From Eublepharis macularius (lineage: Eukaryota; Chordata; Lepidosauria; Squamata; Eublepharidae): DNA of 64,000 bases. The stretch spans positions 101,045,689 through 101,109,688 of the forward strand of contig NC_072793.1 in NCBI RefSeq assembly GCF_028583425.1, read 5' to 3'. The stretch's first letter is position 1; the number at the start of each line of letters is the position of its first letter. This document shows, piece after piece, positions 56,668 through 64,000 of the stretch. The position numbers were made by a program, and so were the translations under genes. The notes below the pieces were generated by a model, which was given only the letters and a program-made list of their open reading frames with translations, ran no database searches and was not told the origin of the DNA.

Positions 56668-59600
56668 CTTTTGGGGTAAGAAAACAACAAGGGTAACACC
56701 TCCAGCTGAAGCTGACTGCTCTGCCCAGGCAGATTCTGAAGGATTCTAAAGGGAAGCAATTTCTTTCAGCTGAACCAGATTCCCTTAACTGATCAGCTCC
56801 TTGCCCTCAAATTCTGTGGCAAAAATTTCCTGCGTTTTTTTCTCCCTCTTCAGTGATGTTTTGAAGTCCTTGTTTCAGCACATTCTCCTTCCTCCTAGGC
56901 TCGTGCTTTGTGTTTATATAGCTGAGATCTGGTATTTCCTCCTAGATTGGCATCCGTAAATTTCAGTCCTCAAAAATTGTTTCATTTTTCCAGGCTTACA
57001 AGAGACCCTGTCCTTCCACTTTCTAGGCCAGGAGTCCCCAACTTTTTTGAGCCTGCAGGCGCCTTTGGAATTCTGACACAAGGTGGTCAGACTAGAGAAT
57101 GGCTGCTGCGGAAGGCAGAGCCAACCAGAAAATGTCAGGGAGTGGGGGCCATGCCTAACTCTAATAGTAGCTCTTCAACATTTCAGGCAGAAGCTCTGTT
57201 TGACAGGATGCCTTTAAAAAATATTGTCTTCCATACACACTGCTTACCTTCTGTTACACAGTGAAGATCCTTGTGCTGTGGTGGCAGCTGCTGCTGAAAC
57301 AACTTTTCAAAAAATCTGCACAGCCAGTCAGATCTCCAGTGGTCAGTTGGAAGCCCTGTTGGGCAAAAGCTCCATTTCACCCAACCCACTTTCTAAAAAC
57401 TCTTGGGCACCCGGTAACGTTTCAGTAAGATGCCATGCTGGGGACCCCTATCCTAAACTGACCTGTTCAACTGTCTGCCTGAAAAAGACGAGAACCACTT
57501 TTTCCACCCAAAGACAACCATTCTAAACATAGCAAGAGCCAAATAAAAATGGCTGAAGCTGTTCCCTTCCCTTACAGCAGCATGCTAAATAGAAATCTTT
57601 CCAGCAGTTGTGCTACTTGCACTGCTTGTAGCTGTGAGAATGATAGAACCTGGTATGTTTGTAATGAAACTGCTATAGAGAGAAAAGCCAGGCTATCTCA
57701 GACTTAGAATCCGAGAGTCGAGCTGTTTCCAGGACAAAAAATAGCTTAATACAAATGAATGTGCAATTAGGACCTGATGGCAAAAGGGTACTCTGCTGAA
57801 ATGCTTGGCAGATGCAGCCTTTAGGGGCAGTAATGCCAACACCCTTGAGCTCCAGACCACGCCTTAGTTCCTTTTAGTTCCTTATCTAAAACATCTTTTC
57901 AAGTTCCCTTTTCAGTGGCTTACCTCACAAGGCAGTTAATAGGTAAGAAATTAGAGTGGGTGATGATTGCCTCCTTGTGCAGCTTCTTTCCCACCCCCCA
58001 CGGGTTATACAGGTTCCTATTTCTTTCTAGGTGCTGGCAGATATTGAACTGGCCCAGAGCTTACAGGCCCAGAAAAAGAAAGACGATGAAAAGGAAGAGG
58101 AGCTGAAGGTGGAGGAAGTGCCCCATCCATTGGACAAGGACTATGGGTTGTTAAAGTGTGCGCTTACCCTGGTGGACCCATCATCGAAGGATTATGAGGT
58201 TTGACAGTCCTTCAAAAGGTTTCTCATATTGCTATTAGAGGGCCTATCCACACATTATAATGTCCTCATATTCCCATGTGACCACCCAGGGTCATGTTGA
58301 TCAAATGCGCTTTTGGAGTTCTGTGCCTGTAACTTCACTTTTAGGTACACATGGGACAAATTCAGATCAAATTCCCAAAAGCTCTGGGAAATGGGTGTTT
58401 GTCATGTTGGGGAAGCTTATGTGTGTAACATTTATTTGTATCCTGTTTTTTATTTTAAAAAATTCAAAACAACATAATATTTTAAAATTTCTAAAAAACT
58501 TACTATGTAAAATAGCTTATTAATGAGGTAGTCAAACAACCAGCAATAGATGGCCAGTGGAATCAGTGCTGTAAATAAAAATCTCAGCTCCCTTAGGACA
58601 GCTAAAAAAAACATTTTAACCACACCATGGAGCACCTAAAGAGAGGCCGCCAGGTGGACTGCACAGGAGAGGGTGCTTCAGAGCTCATGGGTGGCCAATG
58701 AAAAAGCCTGGCTCCTCACAGAGGCCCATCTTGCCTCAGAATAAGTTGGTACCTGGAGCTGAGCAGCCTCCTTGGCTGATCTTAAATTAGAGGGACATTT
58801 ATAAGGGAGCTGGTGTTCCTTGAGACTCATAGAATTCAACCTTAGTATAGGGATGTTTGATCTGCCTCTGATTCTTCTTTTCCACCCTCATAAGCTGATT
58901 GAAACTTACGTAGAGAAGACTGGTTGTTCATATCAGAAACTCAAGGTCCTGAATATATGGAAAGTGAACAGAGAGGGTGAGGTAAGACCAACTATCATTG
59001 TCCTTCCCTCTGTGCTGTAGTTACTGATCGTATGTAATTGTTTTCTCTTGAGGAGACAATTCAGAATTTGTCGATTGGTGGCACTAGATAAAACTCATCC
59101 AGGAGACTAGCAATGAGAGCCAGCCTCGGCCTTGAAATGCAGCTCATGGTTTCTTCTGGTTTGGTTCCAGCAGCTTTAGGAATCCTTGTGTTAGGTAGGC
59201 AATCATGTAGCCAACTATCCAAGTAGCAACAAGGCTCCCAGCCCACCAAACATCCACACTACATGAAATTTGTGGCCCCTGCTCTATTGTCCCAACCAGT
59301 GGTCCAGTATAATGAATAGTGCTGCGTGTACCAATCACTGCTGAAAGGGACCTCCGAAATTCTGCAACAGGCCATCTTAGGTATCCAAAGCACAGGCTGG
59401 TTTCATAGAGATGATAAATACCTACAGTCCTTTAGTTCAACGGAAACTCAAAAGCAGGAATAGAGCTTCTCCGTTCCCCACAGTTCTCACTATAGGTCAC
59501 TCTGTGCAATTGAAGCCAGAATCTGCCACATACAGATGAATCATACAAAAGTAGTTGCAGCAAAAATAGCTCCAGGTGAGAACCAAATAATATGCTTGGA

Positions 59601-62120
59601 TAAGACACTTGTTTTTGCCTGGCTACCAGTGCAGATCACGAAGATGCTCTCATAAAACTGAGATGCCCAGAATCCTTAAGAGGCTCAAAATGTCATTAAG
59701 TGAGAGCAGAACCACAAGTGACAAAAGGCACAGATTGGACACTTGTCAGCTTCCCTCAAGTTTTGATGGGAAATGTAGGCATCCTAGTTTTGCAGCTTGG
59801 CTCTCTGACTGCTGTCCAATGGACTTTTCAACTGTCACTTGTCCAACATTCCGCCAAGCTGCCTACATTTCCCATCAAAACTTGAGGGAAGCTGACAAGT
59901 GTCCAATCTGTGCCTTTTGTCACTTGTGGTTCTGCTCTGAGTGAACACAATGCCAGTCTGAAAGGGAAAACTTCCTCTCCAGGTGAGATATTTGTTGTCT
60001 CTGCATGCTTCATAGAAGCCTCTCCAGATTAGACTGTAGGTCACATTGTGGTATGCAGAAGGCATTCCCCCCACAGAAAGTTTTTTGTGCTTGGGGGTAG
60101 CAATTCTGCCCATTGGATAGAATCTGCTCACTAACTCTTCCCGATTTTCCCCCAATCCCAACAGGCTGATCGATTTACGGCTCACAGCCAGTTGGAGAAC
60201 AGGCGCTTGCTGTGGCATGGCACCAGTATAGCTGTCATTGCTGCCATCCTGAAGAGTGGCTTACGCATCATGCCGCACTCTGGCGGACGTGTGGGCAAGG
60301 GCCTGTACTTTGCTTCTGAGAACAGCAAATCAGCATGTTATGGTGAGACAACTTTCTGTTCCCCTTGACTGGGAAGATCATTCTACCTTCACTCTACCTT
60401 TCTCTAATGGCTGCTTTGTGTTACGGGGAAAGCATTCGTGAAAGGTATTTTCCCTTTTTTCCAGCTATAAGTGCAGCAAAAATACTTTGAAACACTGCCC
60501 AAACCACTATTTCTGTATCTCAGGAAGGAATATGAAAAGACAACACACCTGTGTTAACTATCTTCTCATTACTCTGTCCTGGCTTTGGATCCTTTATGGT
60601 GCTTCCCATCAGCCCTTAAGTCCTTGAAACCTTAGACTGGAAAGGGAGGTTTGGAGGAGTAGAAAGCTATTGATATATATACACACCGGAACTACAACTG
60701 TAATGGTGGGTTTGGGGTGGGGGCTCAGTGATTAGGATAGGAATAAAAGACGATAAAGGTTTAGTTTACTAGAATATGTCCTAATATAGTCCTAATGTAA
60801 ACTCTGTGTCTCTGCAGATAGTGATGAGACTGTAGGGGAACCTCAGTGTGGAGCCTCTCTGCACTTGACACTGTCACTTGTCTTGTATTCCTGCAGGGTG
60901 TAGCCTGGTAGCTACGCCTGGAACTCAATGGCAAAGGCAAAGCTTGAAGGCCATAACTTGGTGGAGGAGTCCCACCTGGGCCATACAAGCTCTTTGCATT
61001 TTTTGAATTATTCAGGACACAAAGCAGAGAGTTCTTTGGAGACAAAGACCTAAGTATCCCATTGGTCAGTTATAGTTCATATATTCTGCGTTGTTTTGGC
61101 CTTCTGTAATCGAAGTAAATCCTCTGACTTACCTGATGCACTGGATTTGGATCTCCATGTGCAGCAGAATGTGATGAAGGATATGGTACCGTGTAGAAAA
61201 GAGACTTGAACATAGGGCTGTGATGTCCAGAGGCTGTGGTAGTAGGATGCCACCTGCCTATCACTGATCACTGGACCCTGCCTTTCTTTCCACAGTGGGC
61301 ACCACTTCCAAGCAGGTGGGGATCATGTTTCTGAATGAGGTGGCCCTTGGCAAGCAATATAACATCATGCATGATGATTCTTCACTACGCAAGCCCCCAG
61401 ATGGCTATGACAGTGTCTTGGCCTGTGGCAGGACTGAGCCAGGTGAGTCTGAGATGGTGGTGAGGGTGATGGTCTGAGATGGTGGCTTTCAGCCTGTTAA
61501 TCAGTATATCTGATAGTCAATATGGTCCCATCTGTGGATACTTAGATCCATAGATCAGGGCCACGTTGAGGGAAGGAAGACCTTTCTCCAGGCTTGAAGG
61601 GCTGTGTAGTTTTGCAGACAAATCACAAACCTCCGGGAGGGGGTATGAAATTGCCAAAACAGAGAGTACTATGGTGGAGGCAGGGGAGGAGGAGTGGGAA
61701 CCTCTAGTACCCTTTCGCATATTCCCTCTGCCTCTGACATGTTGGACTCAGTGGAGTGGCAGCTGCTGCCACTGCTGCAACATGAATCAGACAGGGCTGC
61801 TGAGCAGGCAGAATGGCCGGTATGTCTGTGTTTCTGTGTGCGTGTGCGCGCATGCCAAGCTAAATAACCCCTGATGAGTCTTAAGGGTCCCTTTTTGTCA
61901 TAAGCCAACTTCATGTTTCCTTCACCTCTCTGTTCCTTTGCCTTCTCCAGACCCTGCCAAAGATAAAGAGATAATCCTGGATGCGAAAAAAGTGCTGATA
62001 GCACAAGGAAAGCCCATTGCTGTGGCAAAGTATCAGAGCTCCAGCTTTTGCCAAAGTGAATACCTGATCTACCAGGAGAATCAGTGCCGCATCCGCTACC
62101 TTATCCAGCTCCAGTTCTAA
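39750..62120 (+). CDS. PARP3: PARP3, full coding gene, 10 coding exons
   Basis: PARP3 is a nuclear mono-ADP-ribosyltransferase, activated by nicked or broken DNA, that uses NAD+ and supports end joining. Exons: 39750-39950, 41567-41692, 53815-54006, 54895-55030, 55421-55647, 58031-58198, 58895-58981, 60165-60342, 61296-61442, 61951-62120. All junctions are GT..AG and in phase. They give 1632 bp, or 543 aa (human about 533-540). Domains: basic N-tail 1-45, WGR about 60-170 (WGR at 106-108), helical regulatory domain about 182-308, ART catalytic domain about 325-543. The triad is His 397 (LLWHGT), Tyr 427 (GKGLYFAS) and Glu 524 (QSEYLIY), all present. Exon 6 has a Lys/Glu-rich stretch longer than in human. 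Confidence 0.97.
41567..41692 (+). CDS. PARP3: PARP3 coding exon 2 (WGR core)
   Basis: IYEDYDCMLNQTNI, KFYIIQL and CWNRWGRV: the DNA-end-sensing WGR domain. Confidence 0.97.
42917..42933 (+). repeat. L1 target-site duplication, left copy
   Basis: 'aaaagtttagaaagagg', identical to 48781-48797. Confidence 0.93.
43869..44657 (+). CDS. L1 ORF1: RNA-binding chaperone
   Basis: 262 residues from MSKKEWQAALENL. A long coiled coil (about 1-95, heptads rich in Lys, Glu, Leu) trimerises the protein in known L1s. It is followed by an RRM-like domain (about 105-185, with KQLRFRGIPG and DVAYRINSKF) and a basic C-terminal domain (about 190-260, with RKYRELVQMLKDL). The frame is complete with no stop. Confidence 0.88.
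   Translation: MSKKEWQAALENLDKKVSEGNKELKDMMQEMVKKLKDFKEALKSEMAELAKNVDQVQKDLQVTQQRVNAVENVADTLADVQRMELRGVKGRMVIAECKQMEKQLRFRGIPGLLEKSAQEQITEILAGYLGKEEGEIAALLDVAYRINSKFAAQKKLPRDMIVQFTTRNTRESIMSKQFQDPLEVDGKAVRIMKELPRSVLLERRKYRELVQMLKDLKIRYRWEIPEGLAFEFGGARRNIRSGQEMETIIKDNEKDLPKRAKI
44660..48411 (+). pseudogene. L1 ORF2 (endonuclease and reverse transcriptase), disrupted
   Basis: The endonuclease part is open from ATG 44660 to 45460 and has ISWNVNGL, LQETHIK, GDFNG and GSDHNPIM. After it the frame meets stops at 45461, 45743, 45755 and 46466, shifts frame at about 46816-46834, and meets another stop at 47194. The reverse transcriptase keeps GPDGITAKFY, EEQAGFLPNRQIKDN and GTRQGCPLSPLLF, but the catalytic box reads FVDD (46736-46747) instead of F/YADD. 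The last 404 codons, with a Cys-rich tail (CWKCKK, HMWWTC), are open. Confidence 0.9.
48781..48797 (+). repeat. L1 target-site duplication, right copy
   Basis: Exact match to 42917-42933. Confidence 0.93.
48800..52840. other. PARP3 intron, unassigned part
   Basis: AT-rich sequence without recognisable exon or repeat. It includes a poly(A) stretch near 51177-51194. Confidence 0.45.
52845..52985 (-). repeat. L2/CR1-tailed repeat remnant
   Basis: 'tttttatttataacatgtat', 'aagcccacctacctctcag' then an A-rich run resembles the antisense tails at 18495 and 58430. It is weak. Confidence 0.35.
52995..53215 (+). mobile_element. tRNA-derived SINE, second family, old copy
   Basis: 'tgccatggttcaatggtaga' (A-box region), 'gaattcagaaggtcttagtt' and 'ttgcctgagactgtggaaag', with tail 'ggtggaccgaaatggtttt', align in order with the SINE antisense at 63722. 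Confidence 0.6.
53632..53762 (-). mobile_element. 5'-truncated L1 beside PARP3 exon
   Basis: On the minus strand it reads 'gttggaagtcttagattaag', a G-rich tract, then 'actcacccaataaaaatatc' and poly(T/A): the L1 3' end, as in the full-length copy at 48680-48780. Flanks 'agttacaacgtactt' (53617-53631) and 'agttacaatgtactt' (53763-53777) form a 15-bp duplication with one mismatch. Confidence 0.85.
53815..54006 (+). CDS. PARP3: PARP3 coding exon 3
   Basis: GETGQSKLSHF, KDFEKKFREKTKNSW and GKYTLIEVQQG: the C-terminal half of the WGR domain. The donor after VK is GTAAAT at 54007. Confidence 0.96.
54895..55030 (+). CDS. PARP3: PARP3 coding exon 4
   Basis: VDTVDGVKLSKQNVRPC to FKEAMQTMNI opens the helical regulatory domain. 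It ends in phase 1. Confidence 0.95.
55421..55647 (+). CDS. PARP3: PARP3 coding exon 5
   Basis: VKKMPLGKLSKHQIAKGF to LQAKKDMLL, the core of the helical domain that restrains the catalytic site until DNA binding. Confidence 0.97.
56609..56662. repeat. (TA)n microsatellite
   Basis: About 27 uninterrupted TA units in PARP3 intron 5, preceded by 'gtaatatatatatta'. Confidence 0.95.
57029..57450 (+). mobile_element. Non-autonomous hAT-like element
   Basis: Ends 'caggagtccccaac' and 'gctggggacccct' are inverted repeats of hAT type. The body starts 'gaattctgacacaaggtggt', then 'atggctgctgcggaagg'. The flanks 'ttctaggc' and 'tcctaaac' may be a worn 8-bp duplication (5 of 8 match). It carries no transposase frame. 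Related to 18962-19440. Confidence 0.75.
58031..58198 (+). CDS. PARP3: PARP3 coding exon 6
   Basis: VLADIELAQSLQAQKKKDD to VPHPLDKDYGLLKC. The Lys/Glu-rich linker is about six residues longer than in human. Confidence 0.96.
58428..58740 (-). repeat. L2/CR1-tailed repeat
   Basis: Antisense tail 'tttatttgtatcctgttttt', an A/T-rich middle, then 'agagaggccgccaggtggac' and 'gagggtgcttcagagctcat', a block order typical of squamate LINE 3' ends. Confidence 0.5.
58895..58981 (+). CDS. PARP3: PARP3 coding exon 7
   Basis: LIETYVEKTGCSYQKL to IWKVNREGE, the entry into the ART domain. Confidence 0.96.
59703..59938. mobile_element. Miniature inverted-repeat element with perfect 78-bp arms
   Basis: 59703-59780 and 59861-59938 are exact reverse complements (78 bp, start 'agagcagaaccacaagtgac'). 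An 80-bp middle includes 'agcttggc' again inverted after a 13-bp offset. No target duplication is clear. It lies in PARP3 intron 7, 226 bp from the next exon. Confidence 0.88.
60165..60342 (+). CDS. PARP3: PARP3 coding exon 8 (catalytic His and Tyr)
   Basis: ADRFTAHSQLENRRLLWHGT, SGLRIMPHSGGRVGKG and LYFASENSKSACY: the NAD+-binding core with His 397 and Tyr 427. Confidence 0.97.
60343..61295 (+). other. PARP3 intron 8
   Basis: No exon is found. I looked for a separate exon carrying the mammalian GMKCGAHH stretch and did not see one; exon 9 supplies the equivalent. Confidence 0.6.
61296..61442 (+). CDS. PARP3: PARP3 coding exon 9
   Basis: VGTTSKQVGIMFLNEVALGK to DSVLACGRTEP. The turn before MFLNEVALG is three residues shorter than in human. 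Confidence 0.96.
61951..62120 (+). CDS. PARP3: PARP3 coding exon 10 (catalytic Glu, stop)
   Basis: PAKDKEIILDAKK to FCQSEYLIYQENQC and RIRYLIQLQF, with Glu 524 of the H-Y-E triad. TAA at 62118-62120. Confidence 0.97.
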
Positions 62121-63300
62121 GATGCTCTCCTGCTGGGAGCCTCCTGTGCACTGAGGAGACCCTCACTTTTCCAGTACCAAAATAGGGATACGTGAGCAAC
62201 TATAACAGGGCTCTGAGAGATGGCCTTTGCTGAATCCACTGCGTTTCCCTCTTCTCGGTAATGCAGAGGGTCACGGTAGGACTGAGAAGGGAAGAGGGCG
62301 AGAAAGAAAGAGACTGCTGTCCAGCTTTTGAGTTCTGCACAAAACTTATATAACACAAAAAACGTGCATTGTTACAATATGTTATTTTATGTTTGCTGGC
62401 TGGGAGAAAATTATATTGGCTAGAATTGTAGGCCTAAAAATACTTTAGCAAGGGTTCCTTGGGCCACACCCCCTTTCTTGAGGCACTTTGACCTTGTCAG
62501 TCTTATAAATAATTAAAAGAATGTATGTTAAACCTACCCTGTTTATTCTTTTTCTTTTTGCTTTATGTACGGGAGAATCTCTCATGATATTAAAATATAG
62601 CCATTTAAATTACAGCTGTCCCATTTAAATGGTATAGAGAGACTAAATTAATTGCCTAGGGAACAGTCCTACCCAAAGGGTATAACCTGAGGCTCTCAGA
62701 AATTTATATATGTAAAATGTTCTCAGCCATTTTTCCCTTCTACAAGAAATCCAGCAGCATTGTATAATACGCTCTCCACACATACTATTAACTTTCCTAT
62801 TACCTTCTCTCTCCACGTTCACTTAAATAATATGTAGCTTTTAAGGGCTTTTGTGACAATGGGAGGGGGGATGTGAAAGCATTTATGGGGATTCCTTTAC
62901 CTCATATATGCAGTCAAGGAGTTGCCACTGCATGTACAATGAGGGAGGGGGAAGGAGAATGAGCTATACCTGTTTAGAGGAAAGAGTAACAGAATTGGCT
63001 GTATGTTTCAATAAAAGTAGATGCTGAAAAGTTGTAGCCACTTGGTCCAGTACATTAGTGGATGATGATTGCCACCATTTTGATGGGAAGCTGCTGCTGG
63101 TACTTTCTGTGTCCCATGGGTGCTTGCTTTCTCTCCCTTATTTGTAGCTTGAACGTGTCGTGAGAACTTGAACTTTGGTTTGGGTTTGTTTATTTTTAAT
63201 TGCAGACTCAGGATGTTTGTGTGAATGCATATGGCCAGCACATAGACCTTGAATATTTGTGGGATGGTATACACAATTAGTATACCCTTTTTTAATAAAA
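62121..63300 (+). terminator. PARP3: PARP3 3'UTR with poly(A) signals
   Basis: Candidate signals are ATTAAA at 62512-62517 and AATAAA at 63010-63015 and 63294-63299. Which is used cannot be told from sequence. Confidence 0.5.
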
Positions 63301-63721
63301 TAACCCCGAAAAAAGGCAAAGGGGCTTGAGTTGTGGCTTTATCCCTAATGTCCACAGCCTTGCTCACGTTAGAAAAACGTGCCTTACAACAGGACTCTTG
63401 GAGAGAATCTTTGGCACCTCCTTCTAGGGCCTCTCCAGATGTTCTCTTTGTTCTGGAAGGACTCCAAAATGGCCAGATTGGAGCAGACAGGTAATCTTCT
63501 GTAGGAGAGCTGTCCCACAGCAATCTTTCTCTAAATCGTAGCCTTCCCCCACATATGCATATGCAATGCCTACAATGCCCATTCCCCTCAAAAAGACCAA
63601 CTTTGAGGTCTTATTTTTCCCTTATTGTTATAGCAAAGCAAACTTCAGTGAATAGATGGATATACTTTTGTGTTTACTGTTATAACTTGATTTAAGCTTG
63701 TGGATTTGGACACCCATGGAC

Positions 63722-63925
63722 ACATGAAGCTTCCTTATACTGAATCAAACCTTTGGTCCATAGAGATCTGTGTCACCTACTCAGACTGGCAGGGGCTCTC
63801 CAGGTAGAGGTCATTCCCATCTCTTCCTACCTGATTTTTTTTTAAATTGAGGTGCTGGGGATTGAAACTGGGACCTTCTGCATGCTATGCAGATGCTCTA
63901 GTCTTAAGCCATGCCTTCCACAAGC
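63722..63925 (-). mobile_element. tRNA-derived SINE (antisense), second family
   Basis: On the minus strand: 'ggcttaagactagagcatct' (A-box region), 'gcagaaggtcccagtttcaa' (B-box region), 'ctggagagcccctgccagtc' and tail 'aaggaagcttcatgtgtcc'. The best-preserved copy of the family also at 33635 and 52995. Confidence 0.75.
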
Positions 63926-64000
63926 CCTCATTAGAGGGTTTTATTTTTCTTGAACAGAATCTTGTGCCTGGGGTACAGCGTCCTCCATGCACTTACCATC

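Noticed and set aside
60761-61045. Possible extra PARP3 exon in intron 8
   Set aside because: Exons 8 and 9 join in phase and restore the expected protein; no missing segment needs an exon here.
63008-63523. 171-codon minus-strand frame downstream of PARP3
   Set aside because: No recognisable domain; it overlaps the PARP3 3' end and its poly(A) signals on the other strand.
1-64000. LTR retroelements, endogenous retroviruses or other capsid-bearing elements
   Set aside because: No paired long direct repeats, primer-binding sites, or gag/pol/env-like frames were recognised; all long retroelement frames are CR1 or L1.

Overview
The window is vertebrate nuclear DNA, most likely from a squamate reptile (lizard or gecko type). 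Three host genes of the stretch syntenic to human 3p21.2 can be read exon by exon: the last two coding exons of GRM2 (+ strand, 478-10045), all 15 coding exons of RRP9 (- strand, 35757-19916) and all 10 coding exons of PARP3 (+ strand, 39750-62120). Every splice junction of the three models uses GT..AG and keeps the phase. The predicted RRP9 protein is 478 aa and PARP3 is 543 aa, close to their mammalian relatives. The repeat content points to a squamate: a young CR1 with both ORFs open, a full-length L1, several tRNA-headed SINEs, many foldback and hAT-like miniature elements, and a Penelope-like fragment.

Layout: 1-10045 is the 3' coding end of GRM2, whose last intron (644-9971) holds a nearly full-length CR1 in antisense. 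10046 to about 16.3 kb is the probable GRM2 3'UTR or flank, and 16.3-19.7 kb is a gene-poor spacer. RRP9 lies at 19.7-35.8 kb and contains a 1.1-kb hAT-like element, the Penelope fragment and several SINEs in its introns. 35.76-36.71 kb is a GC-rich shared promoter. PARP3 lies at 36.6-63.3 kb, with a full-length but broken sense L1 in its 12.1-kb intron and a second, 5'-truncated antisense L1 close to the acceptor of coding exon 3. 63.3-64 kb is flank with one antisense SINE.

Gene relations: GRM2 and RRP9 converge; RRP9 and PARP3 diverge from one CpG-rich promoter. GRM2 encodes a presynaptic Gi/o-coupled glutamate receptor, of which only the last transmembrane helix and the cytoplasmic tail are seen here. 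RRP9 is the U3 snoRNP WD-repeat protein for 18S rRNA processing. PARP3 is a DNA-break-activated mono-ADP-ribosyltransferase. No functional link among the three is implied beyond the shared RRP9/PARP3 promoter.

No rRNA, functional tRNA, CRISPR or capsid-bearing element was recognised. The most notable non-genic items are the intact CR1 with tandem 333-bp 5' units, a hammerhead-ribozyme-like core in the Penelope fragment, a perfect 78-bp inverted-repeat element in PARP3, and the 1.1-kb palindrome-bearing hAT-like element in RRP9.
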